Notes: generated by a model not told the origin, from the sequence alone. A DNA stretch of 64,000 nucleotides from UBA3478 sp038134285 (GCA_038134285.1 JAYPUW010000001.1:124001-188000), one strand, 5' to 3'. Positions 53,247 through 61,303 are shown, counted from the first letter of the stretch. Numbers and translations: made by a program.

Positions 53247-55663
53247 AGCTATTTAAACTCTTGCTAAGCCTTGCATTTTGTGGGGTACTATTCTACATAG
53301 GGCATTTTGGCCTTGGCACGATTCCGCCTCTAGGAAAGTTTATGAATCCTTACAGCGGATTTTGGCAAAACGAAACCACCGAATCTTTTGGAGAACAGCT
53401 TGCTCTTGACGGCCTAAGCGCTGCTGTGACGGTGCATTACGACGCGCAATTGATCCCCCATGTGTTTGCAGAGAATGACCTTGACTTGTATCGCGCACAG
53501 GGTTACATCACCGCAAAGCACCGCCTATGGCAAATGGAATTTCAGACCTATGCCGCGGCGGGCAGACTCTCAGAAATAGTAGGAGCCGACGCCATCGAAT
53601 ACGACAGAGGGCAGCGCAGAAAAGGAATGGTATTTGGAGCTGAGAATGCCCTCGACGAAATGCTCAAAGATCCAGTTCTCGCTACGCGTATTGAAGCCTA
53701 TAGTGCAGGAGTGAATCAATACATCTCATCGCTAGAACCCAAAGATTATCCGGTTGAATACAAGTTACTCAATTATGCCCCTGAGCCTTGGCAGCCTCTA
53801 AAGTCGGCCTTGCTGCTCATGTATATGACCGACATGCTCGCCGGAGGAGATGCCGATCTAGAAAACTCAAACTTCATAAGCCTTTTCGGTAAAGAGACCT
53901 TCGAGCTGCTCTTTCCGGAGTTTCTGGCGGATCAAGATCCTGTGATTCCAAGAGAACGCGATTGGAGTGATTTCGGGGAAGTTACAGTACCTATAGCCCC
54001 AGCATCGAAAAGCGGGATAGCATTGGTAAACGAGACCCTCGATCAACCCGACCCTGATAACGGAAGTAACAACTGGGCCGTTTCTGCCGAAAAGTCAGTG
54101 AACGGACACCCGATTTTAGCCAACGATCCACACCTTGGGCTTAATCTACCCTCAATCTGGTACGTTATGCAACTGGCAACACCCGATCACAATGTAATGG
54201 GTGCGACCCTTCCAGGGGCCTTAGGGGTCATCATTGGATTTAACGAGCACATTGCTTGGGGAGTAACCAACGCTACCCGTGACGTAAAAGACTGGTATAC
54301 AATCACATTTACAGACAAGAGTAAAACGGCCTATGTCTACGGAGAAGAAAGTAAACCCATAAACACCGTGATCGAAGAGATCAAGGTGAAAGGCGGTGAA
54401 ACCTACCTTGATACCGTTCGGTATACCCATTACGGACCCATCACCTATGATGAAAGGTTCAAAGGTAATGGCCGCGATCACCTGGCCATGAAATGGATCG
54501 GCCATCAGCCCAACAGCAACCAAAACACCTTTTTGAAGCTCAACCGCGCCACCGATTACGACGCCTATGTAGACGCCATTTTAACCTACACGGCACCAGC
54601 ACAGAATTTTGTGTTCGCTTCAAAAGAAAATGACATCGCGCTCTGGATTCAGGGTAAGATCGCCAACAAATGGGAACAACAAGGAAAGTTTGTTTTAGAC
54701 GGATCGAATCCTGAACACGAATGGCAAAGCTATATTCCACAGCAGCACAATCCGCATGTCAAAAACCCTGAACGCCAATTCGTGAGTTCGGCCAATCAAC
54801 ATCCAACTGATGAAGCCTATCCGTATTACGTATACGATGCGAATTACGAACAATACCGTAACCGCACCATCAATGATTTCTTAAGAGCACTCGAGAAGGT
54901 ATCTGTTGAAGACTTCAAAGCATTACAATCGAACAATTTCAACCTAAAAGCCTCAGAGGCACTCCCCAGCATGTTAGAGCTTCTAGAAGCCGAATCGTAT
55001 GAGGCTCTGGGCAGCGCAGAAGGCTATCTCAAGACATTGAAGGATTGGGACTATATCAACGACAAAAATTCATTGGGGGCCTCGGTATGGGAAGCCTGGT
55101 GGACCACATTTTACACAATGACTTGGGACGAGTTCGAAACTTCACAGATCGCCATACATTGGCCAGATTCATACCAAACGGTATGGCTTCTCAAAAATCA
55201 CCCAGAGTTAGACTTTTTTGACCGGCTCGCTACTGCTGAAAAAGAAACTGCCACAGACGTTGTAAAGGCTTCTTTTGAGCAAACCGTCAAATCTCTTTAT
55301 GAGTTAAGCACAACAGGAGATTCATTAGATTGGGCCACGTATAAAGGCACCTATGTCGGGCATCTTCTTCAAGGGCTTCCGGCATTTTCTCGCTTCAACC
55401 TTCCTGTGGGCGGAAACGGCGGTATCGTGAATGCCATGAAGAAAAATCACGGGCCCTCTTGGCGCATGATTGTAGAGCTTTCTGATAAAACCAACGCCTT
55501 AGGCGCCTACCCAGGGGGGCAATCTGGAAATCCTGGAAGCAAGCACTATGACGACCTGCTCGACCGCTGGGCCGCAGGGGAATATTACGAATTGAATTTT
55601 ATGAAGACTGTAGACGAATCGTTAGCAGTAAGCTTTAGCTCAACCTTTACTCCAAAAAACTAA
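53243..55663 (+). CDS. Penicillin acylase-family N-terminal-nucleophile hydrolase
   Basis: An 806-residue protein with one N-terminal membrane or signal segment (residues about 4-25). The alpha-chain marker is YDAQLIPHVFAENDLDLYRAQGYITAKHRLWQ; the self-processing site is Gly274-Ser275 in DNGSNNWAVS, which makes Ser275 the nucleophile. Later motifs are NDPHLGLNLPSIWYV and a conserved asparagine in GFNEHIAWGVTNA. It lies in the true penicillin G acylase branch, rather than the PvdQ-like type at 22434. Substrates in this group are amides with aromatic or acyl chains. Its ATG overlaps the stop of the broken DUF3667 gene. Confidence 0.88.
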   Translation: MKLFKLLLSLAFCGVLFYIGHFGLGTIPPLGKFMNPYSGFWQNETTESFGEQLALDGLSAAVTVHYDAQLIPHVFAENDLDLYRAQGYITAKHRLWQMEFQTYAAAGRLSEIVGADAIEYDRGQRRKGMVFGAENALDEMLKDPVLATRIEAYSAGVNQYISSLEPKDYPVEYKLLNYAPEPWQPLKSALLLMYMTDMLAGGDADLENSNFISLFGKETFELLFPEFLADQDPVIPRERDWSDFGEVTVPIAPASKSGIALVNETLDQPDPDNGSNNWAVSAEKSVNGHPILANDPHLGLNLPSIWYVMQLATPDHNVMGATLPGALGVIIGFNEHIAWGVTNATRDVKDWYTITFTDKSKTAYVYGEESKPINTVIEEIKVKGGETYLDTVRYTHYGPITYDERFKGNGRDHLAMKWIGHQPNSNQNTFLKLNRATDYDAYVDAILTYTAPAQNFVFASKENDIALWIQGKIANKWEQQGKFVLDGSNPEHEWQSYIPQQHNPHVKNPERQFVSSANQHPTDEAYPYYVYDANYEQYRNRTINDFLRALEKVSVEDFKALQSNNFNLKASEALPSMLELLEAESYEALGSAEGYLKTLKDWDYINDKNSLGASVWEAWWTTFYTMTWDEFETSQIAIHWPDSYQTVWLLKNHPELDFFDRLATAEKETATDVVKASFEQTVKSLYELSTTGDSLDWATYKGTYVGHLLQGLPAFSRFNLPVGGNGGIVNAMKKNHGPSWRMIVELSDKTNALGAYPGGQSGNPGSKHYDDLLDRWAAGEYYELNFMKTVDESLAVSFSSTFTPKN

Positions 55664-55665
55664 AT

Positions 55666-56019
55666 ATGAAACGTATTCTCATCCATAGCGTACTTACCCT
55701 AATGTTGGCCGTAATCCTCGGTTTGTGGAATCAGTGGTATACCGTAATAATCGCGGCAGGATTCAGCAGTTATATCGTAAAGCTCAAAGGCCAATGGGTA
55801 TTCTTTGCACCATTTATCGTCATAGGCCTCGATTGGGCCATTGAGGCTGCCCTCATTGGAGCGGCAAACGATTTCATTCTCACAAAAAAGATCGGAGTCT
55901 TACTGCCATTAAACGGAAATACAGGAGCTGTGATCGCAGTAACAGCGCTATTGGGCGGACTTTTCGCGGGCGCAGGATCACTTGTAGGACGTTCTTTTCG
56001 GGCCCTTCAAAAAAACTAA
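55666..56019 (+). CDS. Small membrane protein of unknown function
   Basis: A 117-residue protein with three or four hydrophobic segments (about 6-35, 47-66, 85-110) and a basic C-terminus (GRSFRALQKN). I do not recognise a named family. It begins 2 bases after the acylase stop and is probably co-transcribed. No motif suggests a function. Confidence 0.65.
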   Translation: MKRILIHSVLTLMLAVILGLWNQWYTVIIAAGFSSYIVKLKGQWVFFAPFIVIGLDWAIEAALIGAANDFILTKKIGVLLPLNGNTGAVIAVTALLGGLFAGAGSLVGRSFRALQKN

Positions 56020-56062
56020 AAAAATTCAGGTGTTCTCGTGAGGAACTGATCTTTACGATTGT

Positions 56063-56070
56063 TATATTTG
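56063..56070 (+). promoter_or_regulatory. -7 box of the lysine-catabolic operon
   Basis: TATATTTG matches TAnnTTTG exactly, 27 bases upstream of the ATG at 56098. No TTG is seen at the 19-21 base spacing, so the promoter may need an activator. Its last four bases are the first four of the palindrome. Confidence 0.5.
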
Positions 56071-56098
56071 AAACAATTTTAGATAAAATTGTTTCAAA
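56067..56098. repeat. Perfect 14-4-14 inverted repeat over promoter and start codon
   Basis: Left arm TTTGAAACAATTTT at 56067-56080, spacer AGAT at 56081-56084, right arm AAAATTGTTTCAAA at 56085-56098. The arms are perfect reverse complements. The left arm overlaps the -7 box and the right arm ends on the A of the start codon. This looks like an operator for a dimeric regulator of the lysine operon. It could instead fold as an RNA hairpin that hides the start codon if transcription begins upstream. Confidence 0.8.
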
Positions 56099-57159
56099 TG
56101 AAAAAAATTGCTGTGTTTGGATTAGGTAAGGTTGGGACACTCGTGGGTGCGCTTCTTGCCGAAAATTTTGAGGTCGTCGGCTTTGACAAACTACATCCTC
56201 ATTACGACTTTAGCCTCAACTTCAAAACTGAAATCTTAGACGTTAGCGACACGACAAGCGTGACCCAAAAGCTTCAAAATTTTGATACCATAGTATCGGC
56301 CCTACCCTTCTTTTTGAACAAGCCTTTAGCAAAGATTGCACACGAGCTGAAGCTCCATTATTTCGATTTAACCGAAGACGTGCCAACCACCTCTTATATT
56401 CAAGAACTCGCTAAAACTGCTGAGACCGCCATGGTACCTCAATGCGGTCTTGCTCCTGGTTTTATCGGAATTATGGGTTACGATTTAACCAAGAGCTTTG
56501 ATCGCCTTCGCGATGTAGAGCTCCGGGTAGGGGCCCTGCCTCGCTACCCCAATGGTTTATTGGCCTATTCATTTACCTGGTCGTCGCACGGGGTGCTCAA
56601 TGAATACCTAAACGATGCCGAGGTAATTCACAACGGAGTGCGAAAGATGGTGCCGTCGCTTGAGGGTATCGAATACATCTCAATTGAAGGGCAAGAATTT
56701 GAAGCCTTCGCCACCTCAGGAGGTTTAGGGACCCTATGTGAGACCCTTGAGGGAAAAGTTGACACCCTGAATTATAAAACCATGAGGTATCCGGGTCATG
56801 GCAAGCTCATGCGCTTTTTGATGTACGAGCTCATCATGAAAGAAGATCTTGAAACGCTCGATCGCATCATGACCAACGCCAAGCCTCCAGTAGACGACGA
56901 TGTGGTTTATGTCTATGCGGTGGTTGAAGGATGGCGCAATGAAAAAATTGCACGCGCTGAATATTGGAATGCCTTCTACCCGAAAAAGATAGCAGGGCAA
57001 CAATGGCGCGCGATCTCATGGACCACAGCCGCGGCTATTGCCGCCACCGTTGAACTGGTAGCCGCCGGTAAATTGCCTCAGAAAGGCTTCATCAAACAAG
57101 AAGAAATCGACTACAATGCGTTTCTAGAAACCCAATCTGGAGCGCTTTATAAATCGTAA
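56098..57159 (+). CDS. Saccharopine dehydrogenase-family enzyme (glutamate-forming type)
   Basis: The start is the ATG at 56098, which gives 353 residues beginning MKKIAVFGLGKVG, a GxGxxG Rossmann fold; a TTG nine bases earlier is less likely. Family features follow: FDTIVSALPFF, HYFDLTEDV, VPQCGLAPGFIG and a long mixed C-terminal domain. The LYS9-type enzyme oxidises saccharopine to 2-aminoadipate-6-semialdehyde and glutamate. Downstream are the next lysine-degradation enzymes, which supports that reaction. The lysine-ketoglutarate reductase that makes saccharopine is not in the window. Confidence 0.85.
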   Translation: MKKIAVFGLGKVGTLVGALLAENFEVVGFDKLHPHYDFSLNFKTEILDVSDTTSVTQKLQNFDTIVSALPFFLNKPLAKIAHELKLHYFDLTEDVPTTSYIQELAKTAETAMVPQCGLAPGFIGIMGYDLTKSFDRLRDVELRVGALPRYPNGLLAYSFTWSSHGVLNEYLNDAEVIHNGVRKMVPSLEGIEYISIEGQEFEAFATSGGLGTLCETLEGKVDTLNYKTMRYPGHGKLMRFLMYELIMKEDLETLDRIMTNAKPPVDDDVVYVYAVVEGWRNEKIARAEYWNAFYPKKIAGQQWRAISWTTAAAIAATVELVAAGKLPQKGFIKQEEIDYNAFLETQSGALYKS

Positions 57160-57168
57160 CTTTAAGCT

Positions 57169-58077
57169 ATGCAACTCAGCTCTTCAACTCCGATCGATCT
57201 TATTCTTCAAGGCGTGTTCAACACATATAGCGAGCGCGTTCCTAATGTAAAAAAAATCACTCAAGCCATGATTGACAAGGGTATGGTCTCTAGTCAATCT
57301 GAAATCGTAAACGATCACATCGCCTTTCGAACGCTAGGTGTCCCGCATTTAGGAATCGTCTCATTTGAAAAGATCTTCTTGGCGCACGGATACGAAAAAC
57401 GAGATCACTTTTTCTTTGAAGGAAAACGCCTAGATGCCTATTGGTATGCCCCTCAGCGTGAAGAACTGCCTCGTATTTTTATTAGTGAGCTGCGCGTCGG
57501 AGATCTTTCAGAAGAGGCCCAAAACATAATTGATAAATATGTCGGCCCCATAAAGAGCGATCCGGTCGACGCCTTAGACCTTAATGATATTGAGATGGTG
57601 GTTGACTTTTTTCACCGTCCGCTATGGGAGCTTCCTAATTTAGAAGACTACAACCGTTTACTTCAAGAAAGCGAATACGCCGCTTGGGTGATCTACAACC
57701 GTTACTACTTGAATCATTACACCATTAGTGTTCATCAACTAGATGGCGCACATCGTACCTTGGAGCAATTCAATGCCTTTCTCAAATCGATCGGGATAAA
57801 ACTCAACGATTCAGGCTCAGAAATCAAGGTGAGCCCAGACGGATTGCTCAGACAAAGCAGTTCAGTGGCTGAGACGGTTAAGGCTCAGTTCGCCAACGGA
57901 GAAAACGCGACCATATCAGGCAGCTATGTAGAATTCGCAGAGCGCCTCCCCTTGCCTGAATTTGCGCACCTACCCTATGATCAAATCAAACGCCACATGC
58001 GTAGAGACGGATTCGAGGCGGGTAACGCCGATAAAATATTTGAAAGCACTTTTACTACACAAACCCAAAGAGCCTAA
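57169..58077 (+). CDS. DUF1338 / 2-oxoadipate dioxygenase-decarboxylase (HglS type)
   Basis: A 302-residue cytoplasmic protein of the DUF1338 family, whose characterised members (HglS) turn 2-oxoadipate into D-2-hydroxyglutarate with Fe(II) and O2. The metal triad is visible as His50 (HIAFR), His189 (SVHQLD) and Glu255 (YVEFAERLP); Arg54, four residues after the first histidine, is placed to bind the substrate carboxylate as in HglS. It starts 9 bases after the saccharopine dehydrogenase stop, and its TAATG overlaps the aldehyde dehydrogenase start. This fits the lysine pathway exactly. Confidence 0.88.
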   Translation: MQLSSSTPIDLILQGVFNTYSERVPNVKKITQAMIDKGMVSSQSEIVNDHIAFRTLGVPHLGIVSFEKIFLAHGYEKRDHFFFEGKRLDAYWYAPQREELPRIFISELRVGDLSEEAQNIIDKYVGPIKSDPVDALDLNDIEMVVDFFHRPLWELPNLEDYNRLLQESEYAAWVIYNRYYLNHYTISVHQLDGAHRTLEQFNAFLKSIGIKLNDSGSEIKVSPDGLLRQSSSVAETVKAQFANGENATISGSYVEFAERLPLPEFAHLPYDQIKRHMRRDGFEAGNADKIFESTFTTQTQRA

Positions 58078-59609
58078 TGAAGCACGAAGCCCTACTGAAA
58101 GCACTTCACCTAAACAGCGAAGAAAAAGGCGTAAGCACCGGCCAAAAATGGAACGGATCTGGAGAACTAATCTCAAGCCATACTCCAATTGATGGATCGT
58201 TCTTGGCTAAGGTCAGCACAACCACCGTTACCGATTACGAAGCAGTGATTCAGTCTGCTGAATCTGCTTTTGAGGTATTCAGAATAATGCCTGCTCCTGC
58301 ACGTGGTGAACTCGTGAGACAATACGGAGAGAAGTTACGCGAACAGAAATCTCACCTCGGTCAACTAGTTTCGCTCGAGATGGGTAAATCACTTCAAGAA
58401 GGCCTTGGTGAGGTACAAGAAATGATTGACATCTGCGACTTCGCCGTGGGACTCTCACGTCAATTGCACGGACTCACCATGCACTCGGAACGCCCCGGTC
58501 ACCGCATGTACGAGCAATACCATCCGTTAGGAGTGGTCGGAATCATCTCTGCCTTTAATTTTCCGGTTGCTGTCTGGAGTTGGAACGTTGCACTCGCATG
58601 GATCTGCGGAAATGTATGCGTTTGGAAGCCCAGCGAAAAGGTGCCATTATGCGCCATTGCCTGCCAGAAACTAATAGCAGAAGTGCTCAAAGAAAACAAA
58701 ATGCCGGAGGGTATTTCTTCGGTGATCAACGGTGGGGCTGATGTAGGCAAATGGCTTGCTGAAGACCATCGCGTGGCCCTGGTTTCTGCTACGGGTTCTA
58801 CGCGCATGGGTAAAGATGTTGCCCAACGCGTCGCCGCACGTCTCGGAAAAAGTCTACTCGAGCTAGGCGGTAATAATGCGGTGATTGTAACCCCGGACGC
58901 AGATCTAGAAATCGCCATGCGGGCTGCAGTCTTTGGTGCCGTAGGTACCTGCGGTCAACGCTGCACCTCTACGCGTCGATTGATCGTTCATGAAAAAGTC
59001 TACGATCAGGTACGTGATCGCCTGGCAGCTGCTTATCAAAAAATACAAATTGGAGATCCGCTTGATCAATCCAATCACATGGGGCCCCTCATCGACACCG
59101 ATGCGGTAGAGATGTATACTAAAGCCCTAAACGCTTCGGCAAAACAAGGAGGATTATTCTTGGTTGAAGGAGGAGTTTTAATCGGTGAGGCTTATTCTAG
59201 CGGATGCTATGTCAAACCAGCCATCGTAGAGATCGATCACGATGCTGATATCGTACACCAAGAAACCTTTGCGCCCATCCTCTATCTTTTGAAATACAGC
59301 GGCGGAGTCGAACAAGCCATCACCATACAAAATGAGGTCAAGCAAGGACTCTCATCATCCATTATCTCAAACAACATTCTAGAAACCGAGGCCTTCTTAT
59401 CCCACTGGGGAAGTGATTGTGGAATCGCCAACGTCAACATCGGAACCTCAGGAGCCGAGATCGGAGGCGCCTTCGGTGGTGAAAAAGAAACGGGTGGCGG
59501 ACGCGAAAGCGGATCAGACGCCTGGAAGGCTTATATGCGTCGACAAACCAATACCATTAATTACTCGAGTAAACTACCTTTAGCCCAAGGAATCAAATTC
59601 GATCTATAA
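58077..59609 (+). CDS. amaB: Alpha-aminoadipate semialdehyde dehydrogenase (ALDH7 type)
   Basis: A 510-residue NAD-dependent aldehyde dehydrogenase. The Rossmann region has WKPSEKVPL, the general base is Glu262 in LELGGNNAVIV and the nucleophile is Cys296 in GTCGQRCTSTRRL. The GGNNA and RCTSTRRL wording is that of the ALDH7/antiquitin group, which oxidises 2-aminoadipate-6-semialdehyde (via piperideine-6-carboxylate) to 2-aminoadipate. It sits between the DUF1338 gene and the SdpI-like gene with 1-base overlaps on both sides. An aminotransferase is still needed to reach 2-oxoadipate and is not here. Confidence 0.92.
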   Translation: MKHEALLKALHLNSEEKGVSTGQKWNGSGELISSHTPIDGSFLAKVSTTTVTDYEAVIQSAESAFEVFRIMPAPARGELVRQYGEKLREQKSHLGQLVSLEMGKSLQEGLGEVQEMIDICDFAVGLSRQLHGLTMHSERPGHRMYEQYHPLGVVGIISAFNFPVAVWSWNVALAWICGNVCVWKPSEKVPLCAIACQKLIAEVLKENKMPEGISSVINGGADVGKWLAEDHRVALVSATGSTRMGKDVAQRVAARLGKSLLELGGNNAVIVTPDADLEIAMRAAVFGAVGTCGQRCTSTRRLIVHEKVYDQVRDRLAAAYQKIQIGDPLDQSNHMGPLIDTDAVEMYTKALNASAKQGGLFLVEGGVLIGEAYSSGCYVKPAIVEIDHDADIVHQETFAPILYLLKYSGGVEQAITIQNEVKQGLSSSIISNNILETEAFLSHWGSDCGIANVNIGTSGAEIGGAFGGEKETGGGRESGSDAWKAYMRRQTNTINYSSKLPLAQGIKFDL

Positions 59610-60247
59610 TGAAAAAATGGCTGTTCAGTGAGGTGCTGCTTTTAAGCATTATCCTCATCCCTGTAGTTTATCTCATCCTCATCTGGGGAGATCTCCCAGA
59701 AGAGGTTCCTATGCACTGGAATGCCAAGGGCGAAATTGATCGCTATGGAAGCAAAGACGAGCTCATCGGACTTTTACTGATGCTTAACCTGCCATTGTAT
59801 TTCATCTTAAAATACGTTCCGCAACTTGACCCCAAGAAAAAAGTGACCCACGAACAGCTCGTAGGGCTGCGGCTTATTATGCACCTTTTCATGTCTGGGT
59901 TAGCCATATTTATTCTGAGTTCTACCCATTCAGGCGAATTCTCGAATCCCTTCGGGATCGTTGGCCTCGTAGGTATTCTTTTTGCCGCCCTGGGATGGTA
60001 TTTCTCGCGTCTAAAACCCAATTATTTTATCGGTATCCGTACCCCTTGGACACTCGAAAGCGAAGATGTTTGGTATCAAACCCACAAAACGAGCGGACCT
60101 GTTTGGATGATAGGAGGTCTAATTATGGCTATTGTACCCCTTATCGCTGAAGACGTAGCCATTTACACGGTATTAGGAATCACCCTACTTTTAGCAGGGT
60201 TTTCTATTGTTTATTCTTACCTGATCTTTAAGAAAACTAAGGCTTAG
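59609..60247 (+). CDS. SdpI/DUF1648-family membrane protein
   Basis: A 212-residue membrane protein with six hydrophobic segments. The DUF1648 opening is seen as LPEEVPMHWNAKGEIDRYGSK, followed by an SdpI-like C-terminal half with FIGIRTPWTLESEDVWYQTHK. SdpI proteins confer immunity to a toxic peptide in Bacillus, but most relatives have no known role. It overlaps the dehydrogenase stop by 1 base (TAATG), so it belongs to the lysine operon at least by transcription. Why a membrane protein of this kind is here is unexplained. Confidence 0.85.
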   Translation: MKKWLFSEVLLLSIILIPVVYLILIWGDLPEEVPMHWNAKGEIDRYGSKDELIGLLLMLNLPLYFILKYVPQLDPKKKVTHEQLVGLRLIMHLFMSGLAIFILSSTHSGEFSNPFGIVGLVGILFAALGWYFSRLKPNYFIGIRTPWTLESEDVWYQTHKTSGPVWMIGGLIMAIVPLIAEDVAIYTVLGITLLLAGFSIVYSYLIFKKTKA

Positions 60248-60588
60248 TCTTTATTCTCAGTAATAACCACACGACGATTCAATGCCGCTTCGCGTTCGGT
60301 GTCTATAGCAGGCTCATCTTCTCCTAGGGCGCGAACTATGATACGAACTGGGTCTATTCCGCCTTCGATTAAGAAATCAGCCACCGCTTGCGCTCTGGCT
60401 AAAGACAGCTTAAAATCGAGTTCAGTTTTAGAAGGTTGAAATTTAAAGACAATAAAGTAATGGGTAAATTTCGTAGAGGCTAAAAAAACGAGAAAATCTC
60501 CTAAATAAATTGAGTTTCTGTTGGTAGACCAATTGTAATAGGTCATCACCAAAACAAGCAATATAGAGAATAGGGCAAGCCAGATCAT
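60244..60588 (-). CDS. Membrane-anchored half OmpA-like domain
   Basis: A 114-residue protein with a signal-anchor helix (residues 1-19) and the last half of an OmpA C-terminal domain: SLARAQAVADFLIEGGIDPVRI, GEDEP and ALNRRVVI. The first half of the domain, with the Gly-His-Thr-Asp segment and the peptidoglycan-contacting aspartate, is missing or replaced by FTHYFIVFKFQPS, so binding of peptidoglycan may be altered. It is the second gene after the bactofilin (18-base gap) and overlaps the SdpI-like gene by 4 bases at the 3' end. It could anchor the bactofilin to the envelope. Confidence 0.7.
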   Translation of the reverse strand: MIWLALFSILLVLVMTYYNWSTNRNSIYLGDFLVFLASTKFTHYFIVFKFQPSKTELDFKLSLARAQAVADFLIEGGIDPVRIIVRALGEDEPAIDTEREAALNRRVVITENKD

Positions 60589-60606
60589 AGTTCGCCGAGA
60601 AACGAA

Positions 60607-61131
60607 TTAATTATTCGCAACCTTGCGCTCCACCACTTTAAGGGTCTCAGCAACCACATCGTAGTCGGCAATGCGCTTGATTTTAGTGGGCATCTTGGTG
60701 AAGTCAGCCATGATGTCGTCTAAAAGGTTGTCTTTACTTAAAGGGAGTTCAAGATCCATCGCCTCTAGACGTTCTGCAACAGCTCTTACCACAGCTTCGC
60801 TTGGGATGCGAATAGAGCAGTCGAGATTCTCGTTTGAACTGTTCTCGAAAAGCTTGCTGAAGATGCGTCCTTCTATTTTAGCAGAGGCATTAAGCATTAC
60901 CTTTCCAGTGCAATAGATGTTGCCCTTAAGCGTTCCGTCAACCGTAATGCCGTCACAAATAAGATCACCGTTAAAGGTGGCCCCCTCTGAGATGTACACC
61001 TTGCCCGAAGAGACTACCGAACCGTGGTAGGCGCATTCGATACGCAGGCTCTTATTTGTTTTGAAATTACCCTCCATCACAGAAGGCCCTGACAAGATAA
61101 TCGGAGAGGTTTCAATCGTGCGTTTTGACAT
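60607..61131 (-). CDS. Bactofilin-type polymer-forming cytoskeletal protein
   Basis: A 174-residue cytoplasmic protein. Residues of about 12-110 form the right-handed beta-helix of bactofilins with repeated G-x-(V/I) rungs: LRIECAYHGSVVSSGKVYISEGATFNGDLICDGITVDGTLKGNIYCTGKVML. The C-terminal 60 residues are helical and not typical of the core domain. Bactofilins make non-polar filaments for cell shape and division. The OmpA-like gene follows 18 bases later, so the two may form an operon linking the filament to the cell wall. Confidence 0.88.
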   Translation of the reverse strand: MSKRTIETSPIILSGPSVMEGNFKTNKSLRIECAYHGSVVSSGKVYISEGATFNGDLICDGITVDGTLKGNIYCTGKVMLNASAKIEGRIFSKLFENSSNENLDCSIRIPSEAVVRAVAERLEAMDLELPLSKDNLLDDIMADFTKMPTKIKRIADYDVVAETLKVVERKVANN

Positions 61132-61139
61132 GTATATTG

Positions 61140-61160
61140 GATCTTAAAAATTTCAAGATC
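61140..61160. promoter_or_regulatory. Inverted repeat upstream of the bactofilin start
   Basis: GATCTT at 61140-61145 and AAGATC at 61155-61160 form a 6-base dyad with a 9-base spacer, 8 bases upstream of the bactofilin ATG on the minus strand. It may be an operator or an mRNA hairpin. Confidence 0.35.
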
Positions 61161-61194
61161 TGCAATTTACATTTATTTTTACCCTAAAAAAATC

Positions 61195-61276
61195 TAATTT
61201 TGTTACAGCACTGACGCTCAGGTAGCCGCTGCACCGCATCTTTACAAACCAAAGCCGCCCCGAAAGGGCGGTTTTT
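61195..61276 (+). ncRNA. Candidate small RNA with its own promoter and terminator
   Basis: An exact -7 box TAATTTTG lies at 61195-61202 on plus. About 50 bases later, CCGCCC (61255-61260) pairs with GGGCGG (61266-61271) over CGAAA, followed by TTTTT (61272-61276). Both neighbours are on minus, so this T run would terminate a plus transcript of about 70 bases that belongs to no gene. The hairpin has no strong T run on the minus strand, so it is not an obvious acs terminator. No open frame worth calling lies inside. A chance match remains possible. Confidence 0.4.
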
Positions 61277-61303
61277 CTTTGATAGCTATAGGGTATTCGA
61301 AGG

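Noticed and set aside
58499..58918. A 139-codon open frame on minus inside the ALDH7 gene
   Set aside because: Antisense to a conserved dehydrogenase core, with a biased composition (Ala, Ser, Thr rich) typical of shadow frames.
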